64,000 bases of DNA from Siphonodentalium dalli (lineage: Eukaryota > Mollusca > Scaphopoda > Gadilida > Siphonodentaliidae): contig CP136069.1 of assembly GCA_032622095.1 (NCBI GenBank), positions 171,176,394 to 171,240,393 on the forward strand. The letters run 5' to 3'. The translations under genes and the position numbers were made by a program. Positions 14,201 to 27,775 of the stretch are shown here, one piece after another. Below the pieces are notes generated by a model that saw nothing but the letters and a program-made list of their open reading frames with translations, had not been told where the DNA came from and searched no databases. Position 1 is the first letter of the stretch; each line of letters opens with the position of its first letter.

Positions 14201-17200
14201 AAGTATATAGTCTGTCTCCCTCCTGTCCCAGTAGAATCAGTTTGGTCGCCTCAATGTCATCGTAACGCTCGACCCGGAATTTTTAGCAAACAGTCATTAT
14301 ATTAAGCGGATCAGGGGTGGGGTCTTTTTTTTATCGCTGCGGCTGTCTCTTCATGGCATGCCATTTCACTTATGCAAATATTAGTTTTATTGCTGAAAGG
14401 AAAAGCCGGTGGGATTCGGATGTGTCACTCGGTACCTACGTGTAGCCCCCATATATGCCATTGACTGTCTTTAATTCAATAACCCTATATATATGTTCCT
14501 ACTGTGTACGGATCACTGCGTGACATCTGATATTTCAGTTTGCATGATATACACTCACCTGCTTTAACTTGAACGGATGTCCATTTTGCATACTTCGCTC
14601 TGATCTCGACTGACGTCACATCGCCCACAATGACCTCGTCAATACCATGCATCCGCAAATCAACTGCAATATGAATTTAAGTGGCATAATTATATAGAGT
14701 TATCCCGCTGTAATTACATGATATCAAAATAAATGCCAACAAACCTGGAACGCATTCAAGTCTACGTGCATTCTTATGTTCGCGAACGGTAGACCACCAA
14801 GACCACCCGTATGAGGTATGTGGGTCCAGCTAAACTAATAAGATGGTTGTAAGGAAAACTGATGTTGTTAAGAAAAAGTACCGTTATTTTTCTACCGTTT
14901 TCATTTTCGCGAAATTTTGCTATAGATTATAATCTGAAAGAATCGCGGAAAAACCATTATATGATAACATATTTTTAATAAAGGACGTGTTAGTTGATGG
15001 AAACCGACCATAATATATATAGTTTTACAAGTGCCATCGCAGCAATTGTTAAAATATTTTGAATCATTTTGGTTCTTGAATGTTCCGTACAGGTTCTTTC
15101 CAGATTAGCGAAACACCGTGAAAATACAACTTTAACAAAAATAACGCTACAATTTATTAACAGCAAAATCATTGCAATTCAGTAGGACCCAACAGCTGTT
15201 GGGGCACTAAATACGAATTGACGTTATATGCGTTTATCAGACATTCATGTGTGTATAAGACGTTCAGAATTTAAACGGATTGTTTAATATTTCAATGCAT
15301 TTTGCGTTCGTGTTTATTTTCTGGTGTATATTAATTAAGTGTTTAACTAGCTGCACCATATGTCCAATAACAAGTGTTTGTATCAATTGTCTTAACTCCA
15401 AATTTAGAAGAAAAACGTACACAATTGAAAGCAGTACACGTGATTGAACGCGTAAGCATTGTTCCACCGGTTGTCAGATCGCCTGCTGGTGGATTATAAT
15501 ACTAACTTAGTGCCCCAATTCAGTGCATCATGCATGTAGATTAAGGTCTGCCTGTTATAGGGATATAGTTCACTAAACTTAGTAAACTACATAAAATATA
15601 TGTGTATGCGTTACATCTAATATTTCAAATGAGTTAAATATGCGTGGAATTAGGATTAATGGTTGCAGTTATAGTTTGTATCTGATCATGTTCCACAACG
15701 ATGGAAAATCTCGACCTGTTACATGACCTAAACCTAAACGAGGCGTTTATTCAATGGGCAATAAAATAGCCATATTGGCGTTTAAGCGATATCACGGAAA
15801 GGCGATTATGTAATTGTAAACAAAGCATGCATCGTGTTACTTAGAATATAAGCCACTTGATTGCCTCGGGTTTTAAACATAGGTTCGCGTCCCAAGCATT
15901 AATGTGTATATCGTTGAATACGGGGTAGATCAATACCTAGGTAACAATATCCGAAATTATCCTAAATAGCAATAATAATAAAAAAGAAGAAATAAAAGAA
16001 GGAAAACAAGTTGTAACCTACTTATATATGGCTTTGTGTAGATGCGCTTCCTTTGGTAACAACATTGGATATGATATATTAATTAAAGCGAAACACACTC
16101 CAAACATCAATAGATCAAAATATGTGGATACATATAAATGAGTGTGCTATGTGTGCTTCGGGAAGTCTTTTAATGTGAACGAAATTGTCGTCGCAGAAGA
16201 AAAAGGTGTTTCGCTTCTACGCGCCTCCCATTCTACAGTACACAAAATTAAAACCATTACTTGTTATTTCTCCCCGAAATGTATAGCAAAATAAAGAGCG
16301 TTTGTTTGTAAAGTTCGAAAGAGCTAAGAAATTCCATTACTTCTGGAAGTCTATTCAGAGAAAGTATATCGAGTAATATAATAATTTGGAGTTTTTATCA
16401 ATGGTAATGATGGGAAAAGTCTATAGGTGTATCATAAAGCTACACTTTATCAAATACATCGACATGTGGAACATATCACACGTACTCATATGTACTCGGA
16501 TACAGCAAGTAACCCTGCGAACGTTATATTATACATAAATTGAATTTTACCTCGACGGTCAGTCCTTTTGTAATTTGGTCATAGAAATATATTGCTAATG
16601 ATACCAGTGTGAATACATTATGTAATATGTCCAGACATCTAACCATGGGCTGTGTATATGATTACCAGATGGGGTTTATTCAGGGTGTTATAGAAACAGC
16701 AGGGCATCACAAATTCACAGGCATAGCTTGAGAGACGAACATTCGGAAGGCAATTGATTTATGAAGAACTACCACAGATGGAAATCACAGATATCAGGTA
16801 CGTTCTGTTGTTATCAATTTAATTTCAACATTTTATAATTTTACAACTGCGACACTCTGTATATGTTGAATTAACCGAGTACCGATATATACTATGTAAT
16901 TTATATAAGTAAAGTAATCATAGCCGTAAGGACCGCGGGTTGTGGGGGCTGCAGCCCCCCATACGTGTTGAAAGCTACAAATTCGGACAATTTTCGGTAA
17001 AATCTGGACAATTTTCGGGCAAATTTAATGATATTTCAGGGGGAAATTGTGGCAGTATTCTTCACATTAATGCCCAAATTATACCTATATAAGATTAATT
17101 TGAATGTTTTGAAAGTAAGACACATGGTGGTCATCGATGACTTTATTCGAGGATACACGTTTTATTTGTCCATAAGCACCACAACGGGCTTGTTCAGTAA

Positions 17201-20200
17201 TTCCGTATCACTCTTCATCGGCATCGACACACGCATGTACGCATATGTATACACAGTATTTCAATTTTATTAACAATTATTTATATTTATTTTCTAGATA
17301 TAAGTTCGATCGAACCAGAAAGAATATCAAAAACTATCGGCAGGACACTTCGGAGTGGTGTAAAAATCAAAAGTGTTGTGACCGCTCTCCCATGCATGAC
17401 ACGGAAGTGATCGAGAATTTTACAGAAAAATCACCCACAAGCTAATGTAGGATGAAATGTGACGATAAATGCTGAATCTCAAAGGCTGTGCATACATATG
17501 GATATTAATAAATGCACAACTGACAGCTGTACTGGGGCCACTGGAAGCAAGAACAAGTACGAAAGTTTAGTTAAAATGCTACATCTATCAGGAACAGTAT
17601 TTCGCTGTGCTTAAGTTGTGTCGGTGTCATTCTGTGCATCTGGACGTTACTGTATGATATAACACGACGGAAATACATGTGCAGCTTCATCAAGGTCATC
17701 ATGCAGTAACTACACGTGATTTCTTTACCCCAAAACATATGTGAATTTGGTACTCACAAGAGTGTTGTGATTGTGAAATTTGGGGATATACTCCGACACT
17801 ATTAATAGTGAGTCGAGGTCATACGCATGTATTGTTCTAAAAAGGACAAATATTCTCGGACCTAATTCGTTGAAGAAATAGCAAAAAATAGTTTATTCCT
17901 CTTTAAGAGACTCATTATTATATCGGACTGTGACTGGATCTTATTTTAAAACATAACATGTTGGAAATTATAACCCATCTTGTTAACCTAAGATGATTTT
18001 TTTTATTTTTGCCAAATGTGATAACATTGCGTAAGTGCATCTTTTTAGTGCTTTGTTGTCAGATTCGTAATGTATATTTTCAAATGTTCCCTTATTTTTC
18101 ATGTCTATCGCCATTGCTGCTATGTTCGTTGTCATACTAATTTATGTTGAAATGAATAAACACATTCCATTTTATAAACATATTTCGTCTTATAAACGTG
18201 TCCATGTGTGTGTAAAGTGGAACAACCCCATACACGCCCGGATGTGTTTTTAACCTAAACACATCAACACATCAGCTAAACACATTATTATGTTTATAAC
18301 CTAAATGGCATGTTATTATAATGCGTTTATTTCCAAAACATTATATGTGTTTAATGACACAAACGTGGTGTTTAGGTAATAAACACATCAATATGTTTAG
18401 AAACTAAACGCCATGTTAACACCATATGCTTATTCCTTAAACACATTAGTTTATTTTCTAAATATATTTGACATTTATTCATTAAAAACGTGACGTTTAG
18501 ATAATAAACATTCCATTTAGAAAATAAATGCGTTGACGCGTGTGAAAACTGTAACGGTATTGCGTTTAAGATTGTGTTGAGATCCTAAACACCTATTTTT
18601 ACAGTGAGTATCACGGCAGGCCCACTTGACCAGGTGTGAAGACGCAACATCGAGTAACGATTCTAACGGCTTATTCTCACTTTGCCGACGAGCCTGCAAA
18701 AATATCGCCGGCAAAGGTTCCAAAACCCAAGTTCCCAAATTGACAAATCATTAAAAACCTACAAAAAGAGAGGACAATCCATTAAAACACTAAAAGAAAA
18801 GAGGAATAGACTATAAGCGGCAAATGATTGAAGTAAGGGATTATTGACACCTCGTGCAGGTATCCCTGGAAACAATAGCCGTCGGCAAAGTGAGATGCTC
18901 CCCTCCCGGCTTGTCGGTGAGTGCAAATCCAAAGAAGCTAACAGGCACTAGAAAACAGTAAGATACAACATAATAATAATATAAGAGAGCAAAAATAAAG
19001 AAGGCTCGTGTATCCTCCACTAGGGAGTACTCGAAATTTATAAATAAACTCGAATCTAATAGGAAAGAAAAACCAATGTCAAACATTGATGAATTCCCGG
19101 ATTTTGTTTTAATCTGCAGATAGAAATTCCTCCGAAAAAGACACTCGTGAAGAGCAAATCCCTGGCATAAAACAATTAGTCGTGATAGACAACTCAACAA
19201 TGTCTATTTCCATATCAGCCGAAGAGGACTGTTGCGTAACGCAGTCAGTAAAATGAAAATCGGCAAATCGCCGGAATTTATAATTTATCGAACGATTATA
19301 TCCTGCAACATTATTGGAAAATACGTATGTGGAGTTTTTCAATCTTAGCCTTGATAGTGGATTAGTACATCACGCCTGGACAGAAGGGATAATCCACCCA
19401 AGTTGACCCAAATAACTACAGAAAATTACACTGTTATTAATGCATTAAGCTGTCTGTATATCGAAATTATTCTCAAGCATTATGAACAATTAACTTAAAT
19501 TATTCTGTACACGAATAACGTTCAAACAGAAAGTAAGGCTGGATTCCGTAAAGGCTATACTCAACAGCAGATTATATCTTCTCCCTTTATGTGCCACCTA
19601 AAGTTAAGAAAGAAAGTCTGCTTTATTGAAACTTTTGACTGGGAATGGATGTATTCGCAAGAAAACGCACGAATCGAGCTTCATCAATAATAGGGTGGGC
19701 CTAAAACATGGAGATAACTTATCACCTCACGCACTATACATGTACGTCGACGATATCGAAATATTACTGAAATGGACACTGTATAGCTCAACTTGCGAAG
19801 GAGTTTCTATTTTTCTGAGAAATGAATAGAATGATATAAAGTTACAGTAACGGTCTTGTATTGTCACCGCGAAGATCCATGTGAAGTTTGGTGATGATCG
19901 GATAAGGCATGTGGTCTTCAGAGGATTGCCAAAGGATTTAGTCATGTTAAGAGTAAAATTCAAAATGGCTGCAGACACTCATTCTGGACGAAAAGTGACC
20001 TTTACAGATATGGCGATATCACGTATTTTCCATGTATCGAATATACGTGACATTTACAGAATGTAAATGTCTAAATTCGCAAAATCCGTAAACTTCAAGT
20101 TTAATTCCACGAAAATCTCATGTATATGTCACAAAATACTGAAAAAACTTAAGTTCCAAATTGGACTCGCTGTATATGCCATTAACATATACAGGTGATC

Positions 20201-23200
20201 ACAATAGTGCATGCAAAATAAAAAAAATGATACGGCCATAAATACGGGCTGTGGGTGTGACTCTGCCCGTGGGTGTGACTTTACCCGTGGGTGTGACATT
20301 ACCCGTGGATGTGACTTTACACCTACCTGTCGATCTGTCACTCAAGTTATTTGATTATCTTATTCAACCTATTTTGTTATATGATTGTGAAGTATGGGGT
20401 TTGAAAATACGAAAGACATAGAAGTTGTCCATCTGAAATTTTGTAAATTACTAACAGGTATGAAATCTAGTACACCGAACTACATGGTTTATGGTGAATT
20501 GGGGCCCTTGGAACTTCAAATTAAAAAGCGAATGATATATTTCGGGTCCAAATTGGTTGCAAGTGACAATAGAGACAGACACCCCTCGAAAATGTACTCT
20601 TTACTATTAGCAATGGACGAACGTGGAGAAACACCACCAATAATAGAACGATACAAAACAATTTTATCGGTGACTGGATTCAATCGAACCTGGGAGACAC
20701 AAATCCCACTGACTAACTCGATGACAACTAGCCTATATCAGGCGCTAATTAAACAGTTCCATTTGAACTGGAAAAACGATGTTGAGAAATCTACGCGTGG
20801 TGAGCTGTACATCAAATTGAAACATTTACCTTCCCTATCAGCATATTATAATTTGCCCTTTAATATTTATATTAGCATATAGAAATTAAGAATTGCTAAC
20901 CACAGATTGGCCATTGATGTGAGCAAATGGAAAAAGAAGAAAAAGAAAACCTGAAATTATATGGAAAACTGGCTCCCATGAAGCGTTTTATGACCTTCTC
21001 AATGACACTAACGAGAATACAATGAAGAAACTGTCAATTTACATCACGAAGGGGCTAAAGATCAATGAAGTTAAATAACGCGGTTTTATTACTACTTATA
21101 CTTGAAGTTGATTGATATTTCCACTGACATTTATGTACTTGCGTTCAGGTCGTGACTTTGGTCAATTTAAATTTATTTGTATTACTGTGTAATTATGTGC
21201 ACACAAAATTGTATATATGTTATATATCTCATGTTACACATGTATATTTACACACTAAGTGTTGTCATCACTAAATCCAGCATTCTGATTGGTCGGCGCC
21301 CACGTGGCTAGTTGCAGTTATTTCTCGGTGAATGCGCAACGCCTCATAACACCAAGCTAATAACACCATCGATACGTCATTAGGTTTGGAAAGACGAACG
21401 CGTAATGTTTTGGGCGCATTTGGACTCGCGCAGGATTGACTTAATACATCATCGGGTTTCAATATGAAGAGAAATTGTTCCTATAGTGGCCAATAGTGAA
21501 AATAGGAGGTCAAAAATCATCCTCACAAAAGCTAAATTTTTTATCAAATTTATCTGGAATTCTAGCATTATGTGCCCAAGTAATGATATTTTTTGTTAAA
21601 TTTTAGCTTTCCGTCGTACTTTAAGCAAGTGAGCATAGAAAATCATTCGAAGTTGTCAATGAAATTTATTTTTTGGTACCCGAAACGTCCGTCCAATGAA
21701 AAATCAAAAAATCAAATAATCCAACTTCTAAATCACCGAAATCTATACTATTATCACCAAACTAAATAGCCCTATTGTCAAACAGACGTTGTTTCATTTG
21801 GGGTGGTACTCAACATACATCGAGTTTAATAACGATTTATGTCCTTTTTTTTCGTCAGTTTAACAGATTTCTTTTTGCGGGAGGCCATTTTGCAAAACTG
21901 AAAGCGAAACTAACTTAAACTTTATTAAATTAATTTTAATATCTCTCTTTTAATTGATATCCGGCATTCTTAATGACAAAAATCATGCGGTGGATATATA
22001 ATACCGACGAGATAAGAATTAGATAAAACTTTTTTTTTATCGATGTAAAATTATTTTATTTTGGAGTCATTTACTGCAGCGTTTCTCGAGTTTGTTTCGC
22101 ACTTTCAAAATGGCCTCCCGCGAAAAGAATCATGTAAAACTGACGGAAAAAAAAGACAAAAATCGTTATTAAACTCGATGTATGTTGAGTACCACACCCA
22201 AAGTACCTGTTCTTCGTGAAACAACGTCTGTTTGACAATAGGGCTATTTAGTTTGATGATTAGAGTATAGATTTCGTTGATTTAGGGGTTGAATTGTTTG
22301 ATTCTTTTATTTTTCATTGGACGGACGTTTCGGGTACCAACCAAATAAATTTGATTTATCAACTTTAAATGTTTTTCTATGTTCACTAATCTCAAATACG
22401 ACGGCGAACCAAACTTTTTTGAAAACTATGATTATTTGTTCACATAGTGCTGCAATTACAGATCAATACAAAATAAAATGTTGCTTTTGTAGTGAAAAAT
22501 GCTGACCTCTATCAAAAATGAGATAGATAACTTTCCGAGATTTTTACTAAATTCAAAAAAGAAAAGAAATTTGTGTCTAATACCTGTGCGAGGATCGGTG
22601 TCCAACGGCGGTGATCGAGTTACATCGGCGTTGGGTTGCAATTGATTGATTGCATGTCAGTACAACTGAACACCATGGCGAACAAGTAAAATGAAATCGT
22701 ACTTGACTTTGCCGATTAGTATAATTATTAAGCTGTCTATAACGATCGAGACAGACATAAATTAACCTTTTGTTTCATTCACAAATAGCCACAGAACATT
22801 GATCACTGTCGAGATTTTCCCATGGCGTGGTGATGTTTATAAAATATAACATCTATTTTTAATAATTGAGTGTCGCAGATATTTAATATATGGTTGGTTG
22901 TGTGGTTCAGAGTTAATTTGAAGCAAAAATCTGCATACAACATAAGGAAACTACAGAAATTCGGTAATTTTTAAACAAAATATTGCTACGGCGAGGAAGA
23001 TCACTGAAAACGGCGGCGATCAGCATGCATCGGCGTTTACCGATCAACAGTGATGGTTTACGAGCGATATATTATTGCATATTTCAAATAACTTTCGACG
23101 TTTGATAACAATTTGAGAACATGCTAATTTACCAAAATCTATGTAAATATAGGTCTATGTTATTATTGTCGATTATACATATACTTTGCGTCATAACTAC

Positions 23201-26200
23201 ACGTTCAGATGGTGTTACATGTAGCATTGCGCATTACTGTATCGATCAATATATGATTTGTACCGCTATCTTTCAAACAACGAGCTTCAGACAAAAACAT
23301 TGGCGTTGTATTTGTGTAACGCCTACAGGGGCAAGAAATCTAGTATGAAAGTGTGGATAAAACCAGCGATATGTGGATATCATATACCCAATGCTTTTTA
23401 CCATCATACCAAAATGACATCAAACTACGCAAACTGATGCAAGAGTTATAATGCAAAACGTCCATTGTATGATGTTTTCTAAGTCCTATAATGGCCATAG
23501 CTATGGCAGGTATGCGTGGACGAAATGCACAATATGTGGATGTCTGTTCTCCCAATGTTGGTCTATATCACCATACCAAAGGACATCAAATTCCGATAAC
23601 TGATGCTTGAGTTATAATGCAAAATGTAGGTATCGGACGGACGGAGACATCGACTATATACATGTACATACGGAGCTTCGTACGGGTGCATAATAATACA
23701 AAGTCTGTGTAAACTCTCAGATTGATTCATACTGATATTGTTTTTTTTCGTATATGTGGGTATGTAATTTGCTCCAGACTGAATAATACCATATATTTGT
23801 CGTTGACCTAATATACCTGATGTGATACGGTATATCCCATTGTGATTGTGTTTTCGGATCTTAAACTGGGAAGAATTGTATTGTATTGTAGTTAATGGAA
23901 TTATGCACTAAACGAAATAATTTACAGTTCTAAAATAAAATCCAAACACGAATTCAATCCTTTATGTCAGTGGGGAGATCGTTCAACACCGTTGTTCGCC
24001 AACGTCACAGTCGTTTTCTTCCGATTCGATGAAACCTGGACATTTTTACTATGTTTTATCGTGTGAGACGGAATGAACATTAACATGGGTGATATGTGCT
24101 TCGCGTAACCCAGACAAGTACAATAAATTAAACAATGTGGCTGTTATATATACTGTCGAAAGTCGTAGAAACATTGACAATTTCAAGCTAGAAACTGACA
24201 TTCGCATGGAGTAGGTATTTTCCGCAAAAACATCTGGACTACTGATACGTGGTTTAAAGCTGCGTATGAAAAAGGATGTAATCTATATAAATTGGGGCGT
24301 TAAAATGTATGTCAACAAAAGCGAGAGATAAATACGCAATTCAAACAACGTGTTACAAAACTCCTCGCTTCAATTATTCTAAAAATAGTAACAATCGCCA
24401 CCGTAAGGCACCGTTGTTTGTCGTTAAACGTCGTTGTAACTCGATCACGGCCGTTGGACATTGATCCGCGCCGACTTAGTTGCTTCCCCGCCGTTACTTG
24501 ATTACATAGTGTGATTATTAGCCCCCTTTCTTCGCGTTCATCAGATCACGCCCTGGTAGTCTATAGCGTGCGTATTCGCGTATGGAAAAACCTCTTGAAA
24601 AGAAATACTTCCACTAATGTTGTCGTATAATTTATTTTGTCCACCCATACGTGTACATCAACTTTTAGCCCCTATGTCTTGAAATGTGCAAACGGGTGGC
24701 CATGAAAAGTGGACAACAATGAAAGCCGGATCAAAACAACATTGACAATAGTTAACTTTTCTGAGTAGCGTATACGGGTTTTCTCCTCGAGTGAGATGTG
24801 AGGAGTATTTTCACTCAGCTACAATTATAGCGCCTCGTAAAAATAATCCACCGCATCTCATCCGATGAGAAAAACCGTACGCTACTCAAACCAGTTGACT
24901 GGTATGTTTATTATATTCTCTGTACCAGTTTGTTACGACCCAGACCACAACGAAACACACGGTTAGACCTATATAAAGTACGGTCTTAAATCTAAAACAT
25001 CATCAGCAATTTATGTTATAACAACGGGCAATGATACCGAATGACGCAAAATTGACGTCATGACGCAGTGATGATAGTAGGATAATATCTTGAGAGTAGG
25101 ATAACACGTTTTATTATATTTTCAGTAACTTTTTCTGCCAAAATAATAATCGTAACCCCACTCCCGGAAGCGCCACGATGTTATCCTACTCCCAGAGGTT
25201 TATCCTACTCCCAGCGATGACGGACTATTTATCCCAACCTCGCGAGTCGCGAGCACGTTCCGAGTTACGTAATCTTCAAGCAGTTCAACTACAAGTTCCG
25301 CGGACATTCGTGCAGATTCCAAATGACAGTGAGCAGTGACATATCATAGAACTCCGAAGGCTTATCAACACAATGACATTCTAAACAGTTACTAATTTAA
25401 TCAATAAAGTTTGTTTGTTTGAAAAATCCGTCCGAAACAATCCCCTTTGAAGTTGGTGGCAATATGAGAAATCAGTCAATGAAATGACGTCACTTTCCTG
25501 ATATGGGGTAAAATACTATTGCGCGCGCGGCAATAGTAAAAAATCATGAATGAATGACGTTATCTATTTACCTTATTTTGGTTGTTATGTTATCATTGCG
25601 CGTAATTTTAACGGAAACATTTAGGTCAATGTTCAGAATCGGAAACATCTCATCAATGCATTTTATTAGAGTTGTGTCGTGACAAACTGTTGTGGAAAAT
25701 ATAATAAACACAATAGTTAACTGTCATCAGCGACGAACATAGTGTCTCCTCTCGTGAGATGGGAGGGTTATTTTTCACTCGGCTAGCGCCTCGTAAAAAA
25801 TAATCCTCCGCATCTCACTCGAGGAGAAACTTCGTTCGTCGCTGATGACAGTTAACTATTGTCTATTTATTATATTTTCAGTAACTTTTTCTGCCAAAAT
25901 AACAATCGTATCCCCACTCCCGGAAGCGCCACGATGTTATCCTATAACTCCCAGAGGTTTATCCTACTCCCAGCGGTGACGGACTATTTATCCCAACCTC
26001 GCGAGTCGCGAGCACGTTCCGAGTTACGTAATATTCAAGCAGTTCAACTTCAAGTTCCGCGGATATTCGGGTGCAGATTCCAAATGACAGTGAGCAGTGA
26101 CATATCATAGAACTCCGAAGGCTTATCAACACAATGACATTCTAAACAGTTACTAATTTAATCAATAAAGTTTGTTGTTTGTTTGAAAAATCCGTTCGAA

Positions 26201-27741
26201 ACAATCCCATTTGAAGTTTGTGGCAATAGGAGAAATCAGTCAATGAAATGACGCCACTTTCCTTATATGGGGTAAAATACTATTCCGCGTGCGGCAATAG
26301 TAAACAATCTTGAATGAATGACGTTATCTATTTACCTTATTTTAGTTGTTATGTTATCATTACGCGTAATTTTAACGGAAACATTTAGGTCAATGTTCAG
26401 AATCGGAAACATCTCATCAATGCATTTTATTAGAGTTGTGTCGTGACAAACTGTTGTGGAAAGTATAATAAACACAATAGTTAACTGTCATCAGCTACGA
26501 ACGAAGTTTCTCCTCTCGTGAGATGCGATGATTATTTTGCACTCGGCTACCGCCTCGTGAACAATAATCCTCCGTATCTCACTCGAGGAGAAACTTCGTT
26601 CGTCGCTAATGACAGTTAAGTATTGTCTATCGGTCTCCTGGTAGTGGCGATATATGATTTACATTTTGACGTAAAAAGTTGAAAATATAATACATGTATT
26701 TTACACTAATCTGTGCATACCTTTATTAAGGGAGTGAGAAATAAATGAATTGAATTGTTAAATTTAATATACACATGTACAAGTTAACCAACAGTTGATA
26801 AAGACTTGACATTTGCTATATTGGTCTAAACCCTCAACAAACAGTCGCCGAGGCCATATACCAAAATGTTCATTGTCGGGTAATGCATGCATGGCAGAAC
26901 TTACCATCTGGATCTGTCTCTGCAACACCAACGATAACTGTACCTCGGTTGTTCTTACTGGAGTACCTGCAACACGTATGTTTGTATACTAGCCTGAATG
27001 TAGTGTGCCTGTCATTTGCAGAATGAGGTCCACAGAAGGTGAATTTAGTGAGGCTATCCCGCATAGCGTGATAGCGTCTCTAAATTCACCCTCTGGGGAC
27101 CTCATTGTATTAGGCCTCATCTTCTCTGGAAAGTTTCTTTATTATCAAATTCCTATAGAAACTTCTGCACATAGATTCTATTTCTGTTTTAGTTTAGTTT
27201 CTCTATACCCCCAAATTGGCAGACGACACATTGCATAATCGAAGTACCCAATTGGTGTATATCACCATATTCACCATTTGGGAACTTCAATCTAAGTCTG
27301 TGTCTCCCATAGCAGTTGCGGCTTAAGTAGAGTGAGGTCCCCAGAGGGTGAATTTAGTTATGCTAGCCCGCTATGTGGTGAATCGTCACTAAATTCACCA
27401 TCTGGGGACCCCATTCTGCAAATGACATGCATACTAAACTCAGGCTTCACTGTATAAATTAATTTTAATTATTCGTCCCAATCCCTATTCACTGTTCGGT
27501 CGAATATTGGTGGCAGTTTGAACAGTTTAGCTTATTATTATGAGTGAGAAATTATTAAACGAAATCAGTTCTATACGGGTATGCATATCCCAAGTTGGCA
27601 TGTCATCACTAAAATCGGGTCTATATATGACTAACTTAGGGTTAATCACAACCATCTGGAGTCACTTTGACTAACACACACCTGTCAGCGAGTCACTATG
27701 ACTAACTATGGTGTTAGTCTTAGTGACTAAGTTAAATCAAA

Positions 27742-27775
<34 letters not shown>

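Noticed and set aside
18841-19342. 119- and 77-codon frames on the minus strand
   Set aside because: They are antisense to recognisable LINE reverse-transcriptase sequence.
20394-20882. 162-codon frame as an independent gene
   Set aside because: It matches the C-terminal part of a non-LTR reverse transcriptase and continues a decayed LINE with a 1-base frameshift just before it.
1-21484. The 242-bp inverted pair as terminal repeats of one 21-kb transposon (for example Polinton-like)
   Set aside because: Between them lie host exons of the SOHLH-like gene and many unrelated repeats. No polymerase, integrase or capsid gene is present, and the left border is off the window.
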